This document shows, in pieces, positions 1 through 10,487 of a DNA stretch of 64,000 bases (position 1 is the first letter of the stretch; the number at the start of each line of letters is the position of its first letter). The stretch spans positions 372,001 through 436,000 of the forward strand of contig JBBELK010000383.1 in assembly GCA_037783545.1 (NCBI GenBank), given 5' to 3'. The stretch comes from Henricia sp. BOLD:AAB3569. Taxonomy: Eukaryota > Echinodermata > Asteroidea > Spinulosida > Echinasteridae. The notes under the pieces were generated by a model, which worked only from the letters and a program-made list of their open reading frames with translations, ran no database searches and was not told the DNA's origin. Both the position numbers and the translations under genes were made by a program.

Positions 1-1010
1 GGGCCCGTCCTCCACTTCATACATTTAGTAATACCCCAGTCACAATTAGCTTGCGGTGGGTTTGCGAGTAGTTTGCGACGGATTTTTAGGCATTTTTGGC
101 CGGCGCCCCACGGGACTCCTTGCGGCTGCCGGGTCATTTTTGGGCATCGGGCGGGCATCGAGTTACTTTTAAATCGGATTGTAAACCTGGTGCGGCGTTT
201 CGCATCGCAAACTGATCGCCACTAAATCGGTCGATGCCTGACCGATGTCCGGCAGGGCATCGCACACATCGGGCGGGCGCCGGGCCAATATTTGGACAAC
301 CCAGATAATCCATATATCGGCCAGGCGTCGCCCAGACGCCGCTCAGACGCCGGCCGGGCCCCTCCCGGCGTCCGGCCGACTTGGCGGCGCCCGGCCGGCG
401 TCTGGCCGACCAGCCACTGGGGCTCGCAGGTGCCCAAAAGCGCTGTGGATGTGGCCGCAAGCGCTGTGGAGGTATTAACGGCATTTTCTTCTTTGTCTTC
501 TTGTTTCTTCGTCTCGTAGAGTGCTCCTAGAGAAAGGTCGAAGTGAATAAAGAAGGTCAGAGGAGCGCCGCTACAAATACCTCACCCCCAAATTGACAAA
601 CGGCCGCCAGATCGCGGCCGTTAATCGCTGGCCACTCGACAGGCACACTACAGATGCCCGTCCGGCCGCCGTACGGCCTGTAAGAATTGGCCGGCACCCT
701 GCCGGATACCGCAGGGGTATCGCAGGGACATAGGCAGGACATCGGACGAGTGCCTGCCGGACACTGGCCGATAAACGGGCCAAGAATTCGACCCCATTTC
801 CAGGAAAGTCGGCCGATCGCCGGCCGGCGACACCCCGGGCCCCGTCATGGCAGCGTGCGGGGCACTTTTAATTGTGACTTTGACCGCCCTATCGCGCGAT
901 CTTTCGCCGACCTCTACACGCCGGCCGATGCCTATAAATCGCACACGCCGCCCGGCCTCCGCTTTAATTGTGACTTAGGTATAAGCAAGAGTCCATTCAC
1001 TTGCCACTGA
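1..1010. repeat. GC-rich CpG-dense repeat with short inverted ends
   Basis: Words such as GGCCGGC, CGGGCATCG and GCCGGCCGG recur in both orientations. Short inverted ends are visible: AGTCACAATTA near 50-60 and TAATTGTGACT near 865-875 and again near 965-976. This looks like a non-autonomous DNA element or satellite-like repeat, possibly related to the GTCACA-ended elements at 24169, 37639 and 55639. The left boundary may lie outside the window. The many short open frames here follow from GC richness and none resembles a known protein. Confidence 0.45.
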
Positions 1011-2458
1011 GGGCCTGTTCCATTACCTATGAGGGCGCTAACACAGGTACCTTGAAACAAAAGGCCAGAACCAGATTTCCCAAATGCTAGGCTGACTCTT
1101 TTTTTATTGCTATATTGCGCTCGCTATACATGCTCGAGCAATAACAAAACAAGAATTGTGAGGGCACTTTCCGAACTACGGATCTTGAAAGAGGCCCGCC
1201 CTCTATTATCTAACGAACCTGCCAAACTGGTATTTTAATTCCCATGATTCAAGGGCGTGCCCCGTTTATAAACATGCTAGAATTGCACCCTGAGCCTTGT
1301 TTACCCGTTGAAGCATTCGCTCCAGATTTCGGCGTTGTCCTCCATATAGATCCATTGGACGCCAAGGTGAACAAATTCTCCCTCCAGCGGTCTTCCAGAC
1401 CTTACAATTGGTCGATGTCTTCCCAACCATCCTTGGCGAGCTCCTTAAAGCACTTAGATGAAATCTTAAAAGTGCCGCACAGGCCTATAATTAGGCGCTT
1501 GCTGAGTCGTCAATGGCCTGGTAGGCATCCGCCTTTTCCTATAGGGGGCACGAAAAAAGCAACAAAGAAAATTGAAATTTCGGAAACTGTTTGTGTAAAC
1601 GCCTATTATCGAAAACATTTTCACCTGCCCATGCCTTCTCCGACCCACGCACGCTGTACCTTGGCCGCCTGGCTCCATGAAAAGGCGGAGAAAAGCACTG
1701 TTTCGGAGACGCGTGTGTTAAACTGCCCTTAGCCTTTTTTTTCTTTTTTTTTCTTTTTTTAAAATTGTTATAATGCGTATTTGTGCATGGTGGGCTTAGT
1801 AGCCCAAACTTAATTAAAGAGTCGTATGCATTTGTATACGTACAAAATATGTGGCTGTATACATTGTATACCTGTCGAATGGCTGGGCCCCCGTCGCCAC
1901 ACGGGTGATACCTACAAAATACGAGCCTGAGGCTACTAGACCTAATTCGCCATATTTATGGGCCTGACAGATGAATAATATCTTATGACATAGATTCTTA
2001 CGCTGCCCTCAACGTCGACGAATGTGCCAATGGTGTTTAAGTTCTTTTTTGCTTACCCCGGCTTGGAATGTTTTCGTCCTTGTTATACTCTTCCGCACCC
2101 TCTTTTGGATCGTTTCTTGCATTATTTAGTTATTTTTAGTATTGTATTATCAACTGTTTGTGTTTTTCGTATCTTTTGCTATTTGTATGTATACCGTACT
2201 GTAACTACCGTTTCTACTTTTTGCAAAATATGCTCGTTTCCAAGTATTGGCCAAATACATAATAAATGATAATAATATTAATAGCATGATGGTAGAAACT
2301 GACATAATGATGCAGACATAATGGTTTTTGGGACCCCATCGGGACCCCCAAACCATCTGCGGACATAACGGTATAAACGGACACAATGGTCCTGTACAAA
2401 CGTCCATAGCAGCTCCAACCCACCGACACAATCATAACTACTCTTTGTCAAAATTATT
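1011..2458. other. No recognised gene
   Basis: A 162-codon open frame (1244-1732, plus strand) has no motif I recognise and ends just before a T-rich tract (1733-1760). It may be chance or a decayed exon. Near 2320-2365 an imperfect inverted repeat (ATGGTTT...AAACCAT) lies next to GGACACAATGGTC, a phrase that recurs near 54233 and in related form near 47500. Confidence 0.4.
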
Positions 2459-2553
2459 GGAACACGATACGTTATCTGCTTCATGTAGCAAAATAGGCAT
2501 GAATACTATTCATGCCTATTTTGCTACATGAAGCAGATAACGTATCGTGTTCC
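2459..2553. repeat. Perfect 95-bp palindrome (47-bp arms, 1-nt centre)
   Basis: Each base from 2459 to 2505 is complementary to its mirror base around the C at 2506, with no mismatch. The symmetry stops abruptly at both ends (T2458 against C2554). A perfect hairpin without a loop is either a young foldback/MITE or an inverted duplication. Older foldbacks elsewhere in the window carry mismatches. Confidence 0.9.
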
Positions 2554-3009
2554 CGTCAGGTACACCTTCACATTTAATTGCACAATTTCACATTTGCCTC
2601 TAAAGTATCAAATGTTTGCATCATTTCTTCATTTGTCCAAAAAAGATGAAAATATGTGCCATAAAATCAGCATTTTAACTTCAATAGATAATTTCTTCAA
2701 AATCTTTGCTATCAATTCTAAGTGCACTCGCATTTTATCGTTTCTAGTGGTATCGTTTTTAAAATGCCGACAACATTATGAAATCCTTGTGGATACTGTA
2801 AACATTTAGCTCTTTTTTTTCAAGTTTTCCAACTAAAGCTGTGACAGACGCTACCAAACGCCCACAATGGCACATGGTCTGACGAGGCATTTAAATTTGT
2901 TAATATTATTAACGTGTTCAATTTAAACAATTCTACAGACCATCATTATGTGTGCATGTTTTCTTTAATTTCATCATCATGGATAATAAATACATGCATA
3001 CAAATGATC

Positions 3010-3440
3010 CGCACCTCCACTCTACAATACACAAATCAAATGCCGTTTCTTCGTATTTTATCATTAAAAAAATACACAGTTAGGGATAGACAAGTTTATC
3101 CCACACCTGTGCATGTACATTGCGTATGTTACTCAAATCTAGTTTCTATCAATTTCATTAGGGATAGACAAGTTTATCCCCACTTCCACTATACAATACA
3201 CAAATGAAATGCAGTTGTCAATTTTATCATTGAAAGCATACACAGTTAGGGATAGACAAGTTTATCCCCACACCTCCACTATACAATACACAAATCAAAT
3301 GCAGTTTCTGCAGATTTTATCATTAAGGATAGACTAGTTTATCCCCAACACCTGTACATGTACATTGCGTATGTTAATCAAATCCAGTTTTTATCAATTT
3401 CATTAGGGATAGACAAGTTTATCCCCACAGCACAATACAG
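3010..3440. repeat. Tandem array of ~80-bp units each ending in a hairpin word
   Basis: The word GGGATAGACAAGTTTATCCC recurs at about 3082, 3161, 3248, 3326 (variant) and 3405, spaced 78-87 bp. The word is itself nearly palindromic. The spacers fall into two types: one contains ACAATACACAAAT, the other contains CATGTACATTGCGTATGTT. Their order is a-b-a-a-b, so the array grew by a higher-order duplication. Confidence 0.85.
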
Positions 3441-4662
3441 TACATGTAATTTATTAAATGTAATTTATTAATACAACATTCTGCTTATAACAAGAACAAA
3501 ATGTTTTGTTCTTGGTTTTCATTTTTGAAAATACAATTTAAAGATATACAGTCCGTAGTTCTTAGCAAATTTGATTTTTTGTCAAATGTATTTTAATGAT
3601 AAAACATCACACTTAGTTTTTACAATTTTAGACATTGGCAACCCTGTTAAAATGCCATTTCTTACGGCTGTTGTTGTGCCTTGCCTAGTCTTGCTCAGGT
3701 CTGACTTCCCATGTTTGGTCTGTGGCGTGGTGCGGTGCGTGCAGCGCGCCCTCTGGACTGGTGGCCTATTAAATCTCTTTTCTTCGGATTGTTTAACACT
3801 GGCCATACCTACTTTTAATCCCTAAATTACATCAAAAAACAAAAGACATTGTGTTAAACAAGTGTAACTCGTACATTACTTTTTATGCAAAGAACGAGTA
3901 ATTCGACCTACTGGAAATATAATACTAACTTCATAAATAGTGGCTATGGGCGCCACCATTTTGTCCGACAACTATCGTGTACTCCGTTTAGTTTGCAGTA
4001 CTACAAAGATCCAAAATTGCCATCCGACTTGTTAAGGATCCTGAGATAATTCCTCGCAGGAAGACGACATATTCATTGCAAAAAGTCCCCACATTTGTTT
4101 TACATTCTGGATGTCGTCTGCCTGAGATAATTATCACGGAATGACGAAATGTTGCACTAAATATGTCGTTCACATTGTATAATTGTTCATGAGAACAAGG
4201 TTGAAACTGCACTCGGTGATTATTCCCAGGGTAAGTATGTATATTCTATCATTTCTCAGCACAGAATATTGATCGAGGTTAAAGCTCATAAATGATGATT
4301 TTAAATTACTGATTTTTACAAAATGAACTAGTACTACTTTCACATGAACATTGATGATATAATCTTTTTAACTGTGAATCTTTCATATTATGGTTTTAAA
4401 ATGTATTCACCTTTAGGCAGGAGCATTCGAACAAGATACAGCCCCTCATCCAACGGCCTAAAACCGTCAAATGTATGTAATGCACCTATCAATTCCCAGG
4501 TGGGTGGGCGCCCTCACGCAACAGCTTGTATATAGACATCAGCATTAAAAGTGGAACGCGGGCAGCTCGAACTGGTGACGAAGCGAGCCGACGACACAAA
4601 CTGCAGTTACAAACTCCATTGCCACCTCAGAAGGTTGTCCTTACAGTAACTGAGAATAAGGT
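3441..4662. other. No recognised gene; degenerate repeat end
   Basis: No credible coding region. The stretch near 3795-3825 (ACTGGCCATACCTACTTTT) matches one arm of the hairpin repeats at 57747 and 58826, so a decayed copy of that family probably ends here. 4030-4145 contains an imperfect inverted repeat around CTGAGATAATT. Confidence 0.35.
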
Positions 4663-5632
4663 ACAGGTCATCTGATATGTCAGAATTTGATCCAGAAAGC
4701 ACAGGACGAGCCGAATGAACACAGTCTGGTCATTACCTCTACTGACTCTGTACCAGTTGTAATTCAGGATGGCATTGTCTTCCGCAGAGAAGATATCATG
4801 ACTTGCCACGAAGAAGCGGATGTAATAATCATACAGCAGACGGTTAAGACAGCTGAAAGTGGCTTGAAAAGAATCAACACCGTATGTGAGGACACAGACG
4901 TTTTCGTCCTCCTGCTGCACTTCTACGCAAAGTTGAATCTGTCTTGTCGTCTTACAATGGAAGGACCAAGTGCTGAACGAACTACTATAGACATTGAGGC
5001 AACTGCAAGTGAACATGGACACTTGTTTTCACAACTGCCAGCCGCTCATGCCCTCTCAGGCTGTGACACTGTGGCTCAGTGCTTCGGAGTAGGAAAAAGC
5101 ACCGTCACCAAAGTCCTTAAGAGTGGTGTAGAACTGCACAAATTGGGCGTAATATCTGAGGACATACATGTAGGTGACATCATTGAAGAAGCGACAGCAT
5201 TCATGGCTGCCTGCTACGGGGTCAAAAGCTTGGTGACATCGAACATGTCTGAGGTCCGTGGAGAAGTCTGGTCGCGAAGGATGGGTAGAAAAAAATGTGA
5301 CAAAGGCTCCAGAGCTTAAGTCACTCCCACCTTCTAAAGAGCCATTCGAAGAGAACGTAAAGCGGCGCACATTCAGACTGCTATTTGGAAATCAGCTCTC
5401 AACTCAGAACCTCCAGCATTAGATCCTGTCCAGTTCGGATGGGAACGTGACGAACGCTCTAGATGCTTGATCCCAGTAACATTGCAACCAAACGTTAGTG
5501 TTGCTCCACCGGAGGTGCTGGAAATGATAAGGTGTGGTTGTGCTACGGATACACCCTGTTCGACAGCAATGTGTGGATGCTATACAGCTCACTTGTCATG
5601 CACAATGTTTTGTGGATGTCACGAAGCACACT
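4663..5632 (+). pseudogene. Fragment of invertebrate multi-copy gene: PIN-like domain plus Cys-rich tail, frameshifted
   Basis: An open frame (about 4663-5319) reads HEEADVIII, then DTDVFVLLLHFY, then HALSGCDTVAQCFGVGK. This acidic DTDV patch followed by GCDT...GxGK resembles PIN/FEN1-like nuclease folds. I recall similar large uncharacterised proteins, in many copies, in invertebrate genomes. Near 5285-5365 the frame shifts, and downstream sequence (to a stop near 5630) continues with WKSALN, PPALDPVQFGWERDE and a Cys-rich end (CGC...PC...CGC...LSC...FCGCH). The N-terminal part of the usual larger protein is missing, so this is a broken copy or a set of decayed exons. Whether the family is a mobile element or a host gene family is unclear. 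The nuclease assignment is inference from motif spacing. Confidence 0.6.
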
Positions 5633-5785
5633 GACAGAATGAGCACACCCGATGGATTGGTGACTGTGACAATGTTGTTGAAAGTGACTTGTTTGAGGAC
5701 TGAGTCAAATCAGTAATGGCAACATGCATCAGCATAAGTAAATGGGATGTTCTTTATCGACTCGGATATACACTGAAGTTGATTT

Positions 5786-6115
5786 TTGCATATTTTGCAG
5801 AAAATATTGGTGTGATCTTTACTGAAATGGCTTAACCTGATTCTTTACCCCTAAAAACATGTGTATACACCAAAATTATTTTGATACCATACCTAGTTAC
5901 TGAGATATTGACGAAAACAAGATTTTTAGTAATGGCGGCCTTAATTTGCCTATTCAGCACAAAATATTTGTGTGATCTTTACTGAAATGGCTTAACGTGA
6001 TTCTTTACCCCTCAAAACATGGGGATAGACACCAACATTATTTTGATACCATACATAGTTACTGAGATATTGACGAAAACAATATTTTTAGTAATGGCGG
6101 CCTTAATTTGCATAT
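5786..6115. repeat. Two-copy 160-bp tandem duplication
   Basis: TGTGATCTTTACTGAAATGG occurs at 5811 and 5971, exactly 160 bp apart. The match continues through GATATTGACGAAAAC and GTAATGGCGGCC with a few substitutions. No coding content is apparent. Confidence 0.85.
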
Positions 6116-6371
6116 TGTGCGGATTGGCCAAGGATGACAGAGTGGCATCATCCAGATTCTTAAAGAGCACACCTCAGAAATATAGAAACGGTAAAAAAAA
6201 CTTTGTACGGACCGCAATGCACGCTTATGGGTCTCTGCCACCGGACTAATAATGGAATATGAAAGTTCTGGATCTGCTCATGGTTATGCTAAAAGAAAGG
6301 AATATTCAATAATAACTTAATTGTGTTTACATTCCTTTACAAGACTGCCTTTTTATGTGTAAGAAACTAGC

Positions 6372-6446
6372 GCCCCCGCCCCCCTCCCCCCCCCCCCCCT
6401 CCCCCCGCACCCCCCGCACCCCCCGCACCCCCCCCCCCCCCCCCCT
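6372..6446. repeat. C-rich low-complexity tract
   Basis: Long C runs with a CCCCCGCA repeat. The G-rich complement could form G-quadruplexes. Such tracts are error-prone in sequencing, so the exact length is unreliable. Confidence 0.9.
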
Positions 6447-6754
6447 GTATACAGATTTGGGCGTGACACCCAAACTTTTTTGAAAGGTCTTGGTAAGTAC
6501 AACAATAAAATCATGGGTTACTTCGTACATTTGAGATGGACACGAACTCCCCCCTAGAGCCAGGGGTAATAGTTTAAACACATTATTTCACTGAAGTTAA
6601 TTGCACTTTACGCCCCCTTGTCAAATAAAACGGAACACTTTAAACAATTTTCACTAAAATTTACCAATATACATGTGCCAGTTTACAGTGTTTACAACCC
6701 GACTTTGGGTTGATCCATTTTCATATTTTTTTTCCAAAGTGAATTTCGTAATAG

Positions 6755-6870
6755 ACAACTGTGACGTCATGGTAGTTGGGTCTCAACATTCGCTGGAAAT
6801 CTGTAACGTCCATTGCTAAAGTGCACTGGTTCGCCGTATACGCATAGGGTGTTGTTTTTACTTGGGTATA
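6755..6870. mobile_element. Partial MITE, 'TTGGGTCTAAACATT' family
   Basis: TTGGGTCTCAACATTCGCTGG followed by CTGTAACGTCCATTGCTAAAGTGCA matches the MITEs at 39261 and 41774. The right end is poorly preserved. It is non-coding, with GTGACGTCA at its outer end as in the better copies. Confidence 0.55.
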
Positions 6871-7570
6871 CTCTATGGTCTATAATGTTCAGCTAAATCA
6901 AGCATTTTCCGGATTAATTTGCGAATTTCATTATCTTTTTCTTATAGCCTACTAACTTTTCTCCGAACCATGCCCACACGGTCAAAAATACTATCCAAAC
7001 GTGAGTTTACAGGGGAAAAGTTCTGAAAGTAAAGATTGAATTAATAGCAACTATCCGATGAAAGGTTTTCGCTCAAAATGATATAATTTTACCAGAAAAT
7101 AATCCGTAAAGATGAAATTATTTAGATCGTTTGCAAACGATTTACTTATTTTTGGTTCGCATCTACGCGGTCCAAAATGCATGGGCGCTGTGTACTCCGT
7201 GTGCGTGTTCCAACGCGATGCATTTTTATGGATCGCGCGCACATATACATGTAGGTATGCGCCACAGAGTGCATGACGCAAGCCACATAGTACCCGATCA
7301 ACTGAGAACGAATATTTGAAACACCCCGCCAAGACAAGGAAAACGCATATGGATTTTCATTGTTTTTTTAAATGTGGTACATTTGACAAAGCTGAAATTT
7401 CTTCGGATGAGTTTGTTGATGTCTTTCTTTTGATTTATAATGGTTTTATTCGCAGAATCGCTCAAAAACAGATCATCTACAGGGCATTTAATGATATTGA
7501 TTCGGTATAATGATTCACCTTTCCTTACTATAAAGTAAAGGTGATTAGGCACCATACCATACCATATGTT
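6871..7570. other. No recognised gene
   Basis: Mostly AT-rich sequence with short open frames on both strands and no recognisable domain. The last part (from about 7545) begins the repeated phrase ATTAGGCACCATACCATACC, which belongs to the tRNA-like module that follows. Confidence 0.35.
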
Positions 7571-7862
7571 GTTTGTTTCGTTTCAATGGTGATTAGGCAC
7601 CATACCATACCATATGTTGTGTTCATTACTTTGCCCAGTTGCGCTGCCATGCAACACCGAGAGAAGAATTGGGTCTATAGGGAAGCCTGAGGGAGTAATA
7701 CCAACTGTGCCTTATAGCTCAGCTGGTAGAGCATCTGCCTAGTGAGTCAGAGGTCTCGGGTTCAAATCCTGATAAGGCCCTTACGATTTTTCTCTCATCC
7801 TAAATATGTTTGTTTCGTTTCAATGGTGATTAGGCACCATACCATACCATATGTTGTGTTTA
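7571..7862 (+). repeat. tRNA-like repeat module, copy 1
   Basis: A unit of about 228 bp (7581-7808) starts with TTTCAATGGTGATTAGGCAC, runs through a conserved leader and a tRNA-like sequence, and ends with a T-run and TCTCTCATCC. A second copy at 26542-26770 is almost identical. The leading ~50 bp reappear after the unit (7809-7862), so the module is flanked by direct repeats. Both tRNA-like parts keep Pol III A- and B-box sequences and are followed by TTTTT. Confidence 0.8.
7709..7780 (+). tRNA. tRNA-like sequence, Thr(AGT)-type, probably not a working tRNA
   Basis: The acceptor arm pairs GCCTTA with TAAGGC. The D arm carries TAGCTCAGCTGG (A box), and the T arm TCGGG/CCTGA carries GGTTCAAATCC (B box). 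The anticodon loop CTAGTGA would read AGT. However, the anticodon 3' strand has an extra T (TCTGC against GTCAGA), and the first acceptor pair is T-C if T7708 is position 1. A Pol III terminator-like TTTTT follows. It sits inside a repeat, so I read it as a tRNA-derived mobile unit or tRNA pseudogene. Confidence 0.6.
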
Positions 7863-7997
7863 TAAAGTAGAGAGTATATGTAACTTCAGTGTAAAATGGT
7901 AAGGTTCAGGAGACTTTATGACTCCATATTTATTATCGGACAATAATTTAATGTTTTTCCCTCTTGTTGTGGTTATACACGCATTACGCATAGTAAA

Positions 7998-8040
7998 ATG
8001 AGTCGGAGCAGATATCGCACTTCGGATCTTCCTATCGCAT
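7998..8040 (+). CDS. Candidate microprotein gene, exon 1
   Basis: An ATG with A at -3 opens 14 codons plus one base (M S R S R Y R T S D L P I A) and ends at a textbook donor GTAAGT (8041-8046). The leftover single base fits exactly the two-base start of the candidate last exons at 14683 and 15210, giving 46- or 55-residue products. The N-terminus is short, basic and polar with no signal peptide. The intron now contains a complete Ngaro element in antisense orientation. The model is inferred from splice-site logic and the paralogy of the last exons. The family is unknown to me. Confidence 0.45.
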
Positions 8041-8151
8041 GTAAGTCTATAGAGCAGTCGGTATTTCGTATGTTTGGTTCAGAATTATCTGTTCAATGGA
8101 GTCTATGATGTGCAACTAACATGTTATTGTCGAAGAAACTACTGTACTATG

Positions 8152-8827
8152 CTTGTACAAAGACACACGATGGGAGAAAATAGCCATTGCCCACATTTAT
8201 TTTGTTTTTCTCGGACGGGCGCTCAGTTTACATTCTCATTGTATCTATTAATAGCCATCTATATTAAGCACCATCACTGTGGCTCTTTCGAGTTCTTATT
8301 CGACAATTAACTTCGTTTACATCAAACCAACAGGTCATGAACTAATTAAACAATTTTGGTTAAGATTACCACTGGCACTAAGCCGGTTGTTATAATCAGT
8401 AGTTCAAGCAGAAGTGCTTTCGAATTCTTCTTCACCAATTAACTTAGTTTATCTCCAAACAACGGGTCAAGAACAATTGAACAAGTAATCTGGTAAAAAA
8501 CAACGGCAATAACCCGGAACAATATGCTTACTTACTAAGTTACATTACTGGCGTAAACGGCTTGCCTTCCGGCATTGAAGTCCAGCAGTACATGTTAAAG
8601 CGTAGGCCCTAAAGGATGAACCAATGAAGTACGATATTTTGGCATTATGAAAAGCAAAAAACAGGTCCTTAAAATGCAACCATCCACTCGCCCAACGCCA
8701 TGCCAGAGACCGAGAGAGGTTGATTCGGCGGGTGGTTCCTCCGCCGAGGGCCCCCGTGGTGTCCCGGGGCTAGATGCCTCCTCGGTCCCCGGCATGTCCT
8801 CGCGACACGGCTGGTCGCGGAATCCGA
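8152..8827 (-). repeat. Ngaro split direct repeat B2
   Basis: This is the outer 3' repeat of the element. It matches 9691-10366 at a constant offset of 1539 bp. Its outermost bases are CTTGTACAAAGACACACG on the plus strand, and the genomic flank begins at 8151. Confidence 0.9.
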
Positions 8828-8951
8828 TAACCTCGGTGGCCTAAAGGTTGGGTCCACTCGACCAAACCAAACATGAAACTTTCAAGGCATCCAAGCCAGA
8901 CCACCCAATCGAGAATTATCAATGGTCAATCCCAAACCATTTAACTGGCTT

Positions 8952-9043
8952 GTAACCCTGCAAGGGCCCTCTTGGCCCAGGGAAATGTCAAGCCCAAGTA
9001 ACCCTGCAAGGGCCCTCTTGGCCCAGGGAAATGTCAAGCCCAA
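8952..9043. repeat. 46-bp tandem duplication in the Ngaro A2-B2 spacer
   Basis: GTAACCCTGCAAGGGCCCTC starts at 8952 and again at 8998, and both copies run to AAATGTCAAGCCCAA. The surrounding spacer (8828-9370) is rich in CCAACCA and AAGCCCA words and holds no recognisable gene. Confidence 0.9.
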
Positions 9044-9370
9044 CCAACCAGCCAGAATTCAGGAAATGAATTCCCCCAAACCGCCCTCTCCTGGAGGCAT
9101 ATATTTTCTTGGGTCAAGCCCAAACCAGCCAACCAACGTTCATTTCCCCACAGGCTGTCAACTATCAAGCCCCAACAAAACAATGGGAAAGAATCCAAAA
9201 AATTATTTTGCCATGGGCACATTTTACCATGCGCCCTCGCGGTCTTAAAAAAAACCAAACAAAATCAGTTTGATCCAGTAACCAATCCTGCACTAGAACA
9301 TTTCCTGTATACATTATGTTTAAAAATTCGCACACCCTCAAGTTTGAAACTATTGGGTGGGTTGGGAGGG

Positions 9371-9693
9371 TGAGCGTCCGACCGAATCAAAATATTTCGG
9401 GCAAGTGCCAGACAGCGCGCTCGCTAAACATTTGTTGACTGAACTTACACGACCCCAGTCATGTGACCGGGTGTCAGGAGTGCGCCCCAATCAAAATCAT
9501 TCCCGCGTACGCGCGGGGTCATGGGGCGCCAGGAAAATTCCACGATTGATACATTTCGAGCTAGCGCGTGACCTTAGTCGACCTTGCGCGGAACATCAAA
9601 GCGAACCGCAACGCTCGAGGACTCAGCGCGACATTTATGAGACAGGTCGTGGCTTGTACAAAAGCGTTTATGCCTGTAATGCCCAAACATCTT
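9371..9693 (-). repeat. Ngaro split direct repeat A2
   Basis: It matches 14178-14500 at a constant offset of 4807 bp. It abuts B1 at the shared CTT (9691-9693), which is the reconstructed circle junction. Confidence 0.9.
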
Positions 9694-10366
9694 GTACAAA
9701 GACACACGATGGGAGAAAATAGCCATTGCCCACATTTATTTTGTTTTTCTCGGACGGGCGCTCAGTTTACATTCTCATTGTATCTATTAATAGCCATCTA
9801 TATTAAGCACCATCACTGTGGCTCTTTCGAGTTCTTATTCGACAATTAACTTCGTTTACATCAAACCAACAGGTCATGAACTAATTAAACAATTTTGGTT
9901 AAGATTACCACTGGCACTAAGCCGGTTGTTATAATCAGTAGTTCAAGCAGAAGTGCTTTCGAATTCTTCTTCACCAATTAACTTAGTTTATCTCCAAACA
10001 ACGGGTCAAGAACAATTGAACAAGTAATCTGGTAAAAAACAACGGCAATAACCCGGAACAATATGCTTACTTACTAAGTTACATTACTGGCGTAAACGGC
10101 TTGCCTTCCGGCATTGAAGTCCAGCAGTACATGTTAAAGCGTAGGCCCTAAAGGATGAACCACTGAAGTACGATATTTTGGCATTATGAAAAGCAAAAAA
10201 CAGGTCCTTAAAATGCAACCATCCACTCGCCCAACGCCATGCCAGAGACCGAGAGAGGTTGATTCGGCGGGTGGTTCCTCCGCCGAGGGCCCCCGTGGTG
10301 TCCCGGGGCTAGATGCCTCCTCGGTCCCCGGCATGTCCTCGCGACACGGCTGGTCGCGGAATCCGA
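9691..10366 (-). repeat. Ngaro split direct repeat B1
   Basis: It follows the coding region on the minus strand and is the duplicate of 8152-8827. Short open frames occur identically in B1 and B2 and are read as non-coding repeat sequence. Confidence 0.9.
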
Positions 10367-10439
10367 CTGTTTCGTGGCCGTAAAGAGAAATCCCACAAAA
10401 AACCCCAACAAAAACCCCAACGAAAAATCCCACGTTTTT

Positions 10440-10459
10440 GTTTTTTTTTTTTTTTTTTT
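10440..10459. repeat. Poly(T) tract (poly(A) on the element's strand)
   Basis: A T run lies just downstream of the SGNH frame on the element's minus strand, where it reads as poly(A), and close to the start of B1. It is followed on that strand by several A-rich TTTTTGTTGGGG-like words. Confidence 0.7.
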
Positions 10460-10487
10460 GGTCCCCCGAACAAGTCAGCCCGTCTTC

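Noticed and set aside
1244-1732. 162-codon open frame
   Set aside because: No recognised motif, no splice or poly(A) context and no conserved repeat. Chance is possible at this length.
3010-3440. CRISPR-like array
   Set aside because: The repeat word is regular, but the spacers are only two related types and vary in length. The genome is eukaryotic and no cas-like gene is present. The satellite at 59868-60072 was rejected for the same reasons.
7709-7780. A working tRNA-Thr(AGT) gene
   Set aside because: The anticodon 3' strand has an extra base and the first acceptor pair is mismatched if T7708 is position 1. The same defects occur in the copy at 26674, and both lie in a dispersed repeat.
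8595-10433. Small open frames repeated at 8595-8857 and 10134-10433
   Set aside because: They lie in the B repeats of the Ngaro element, are duplicated with it and show no domain or coding bias.
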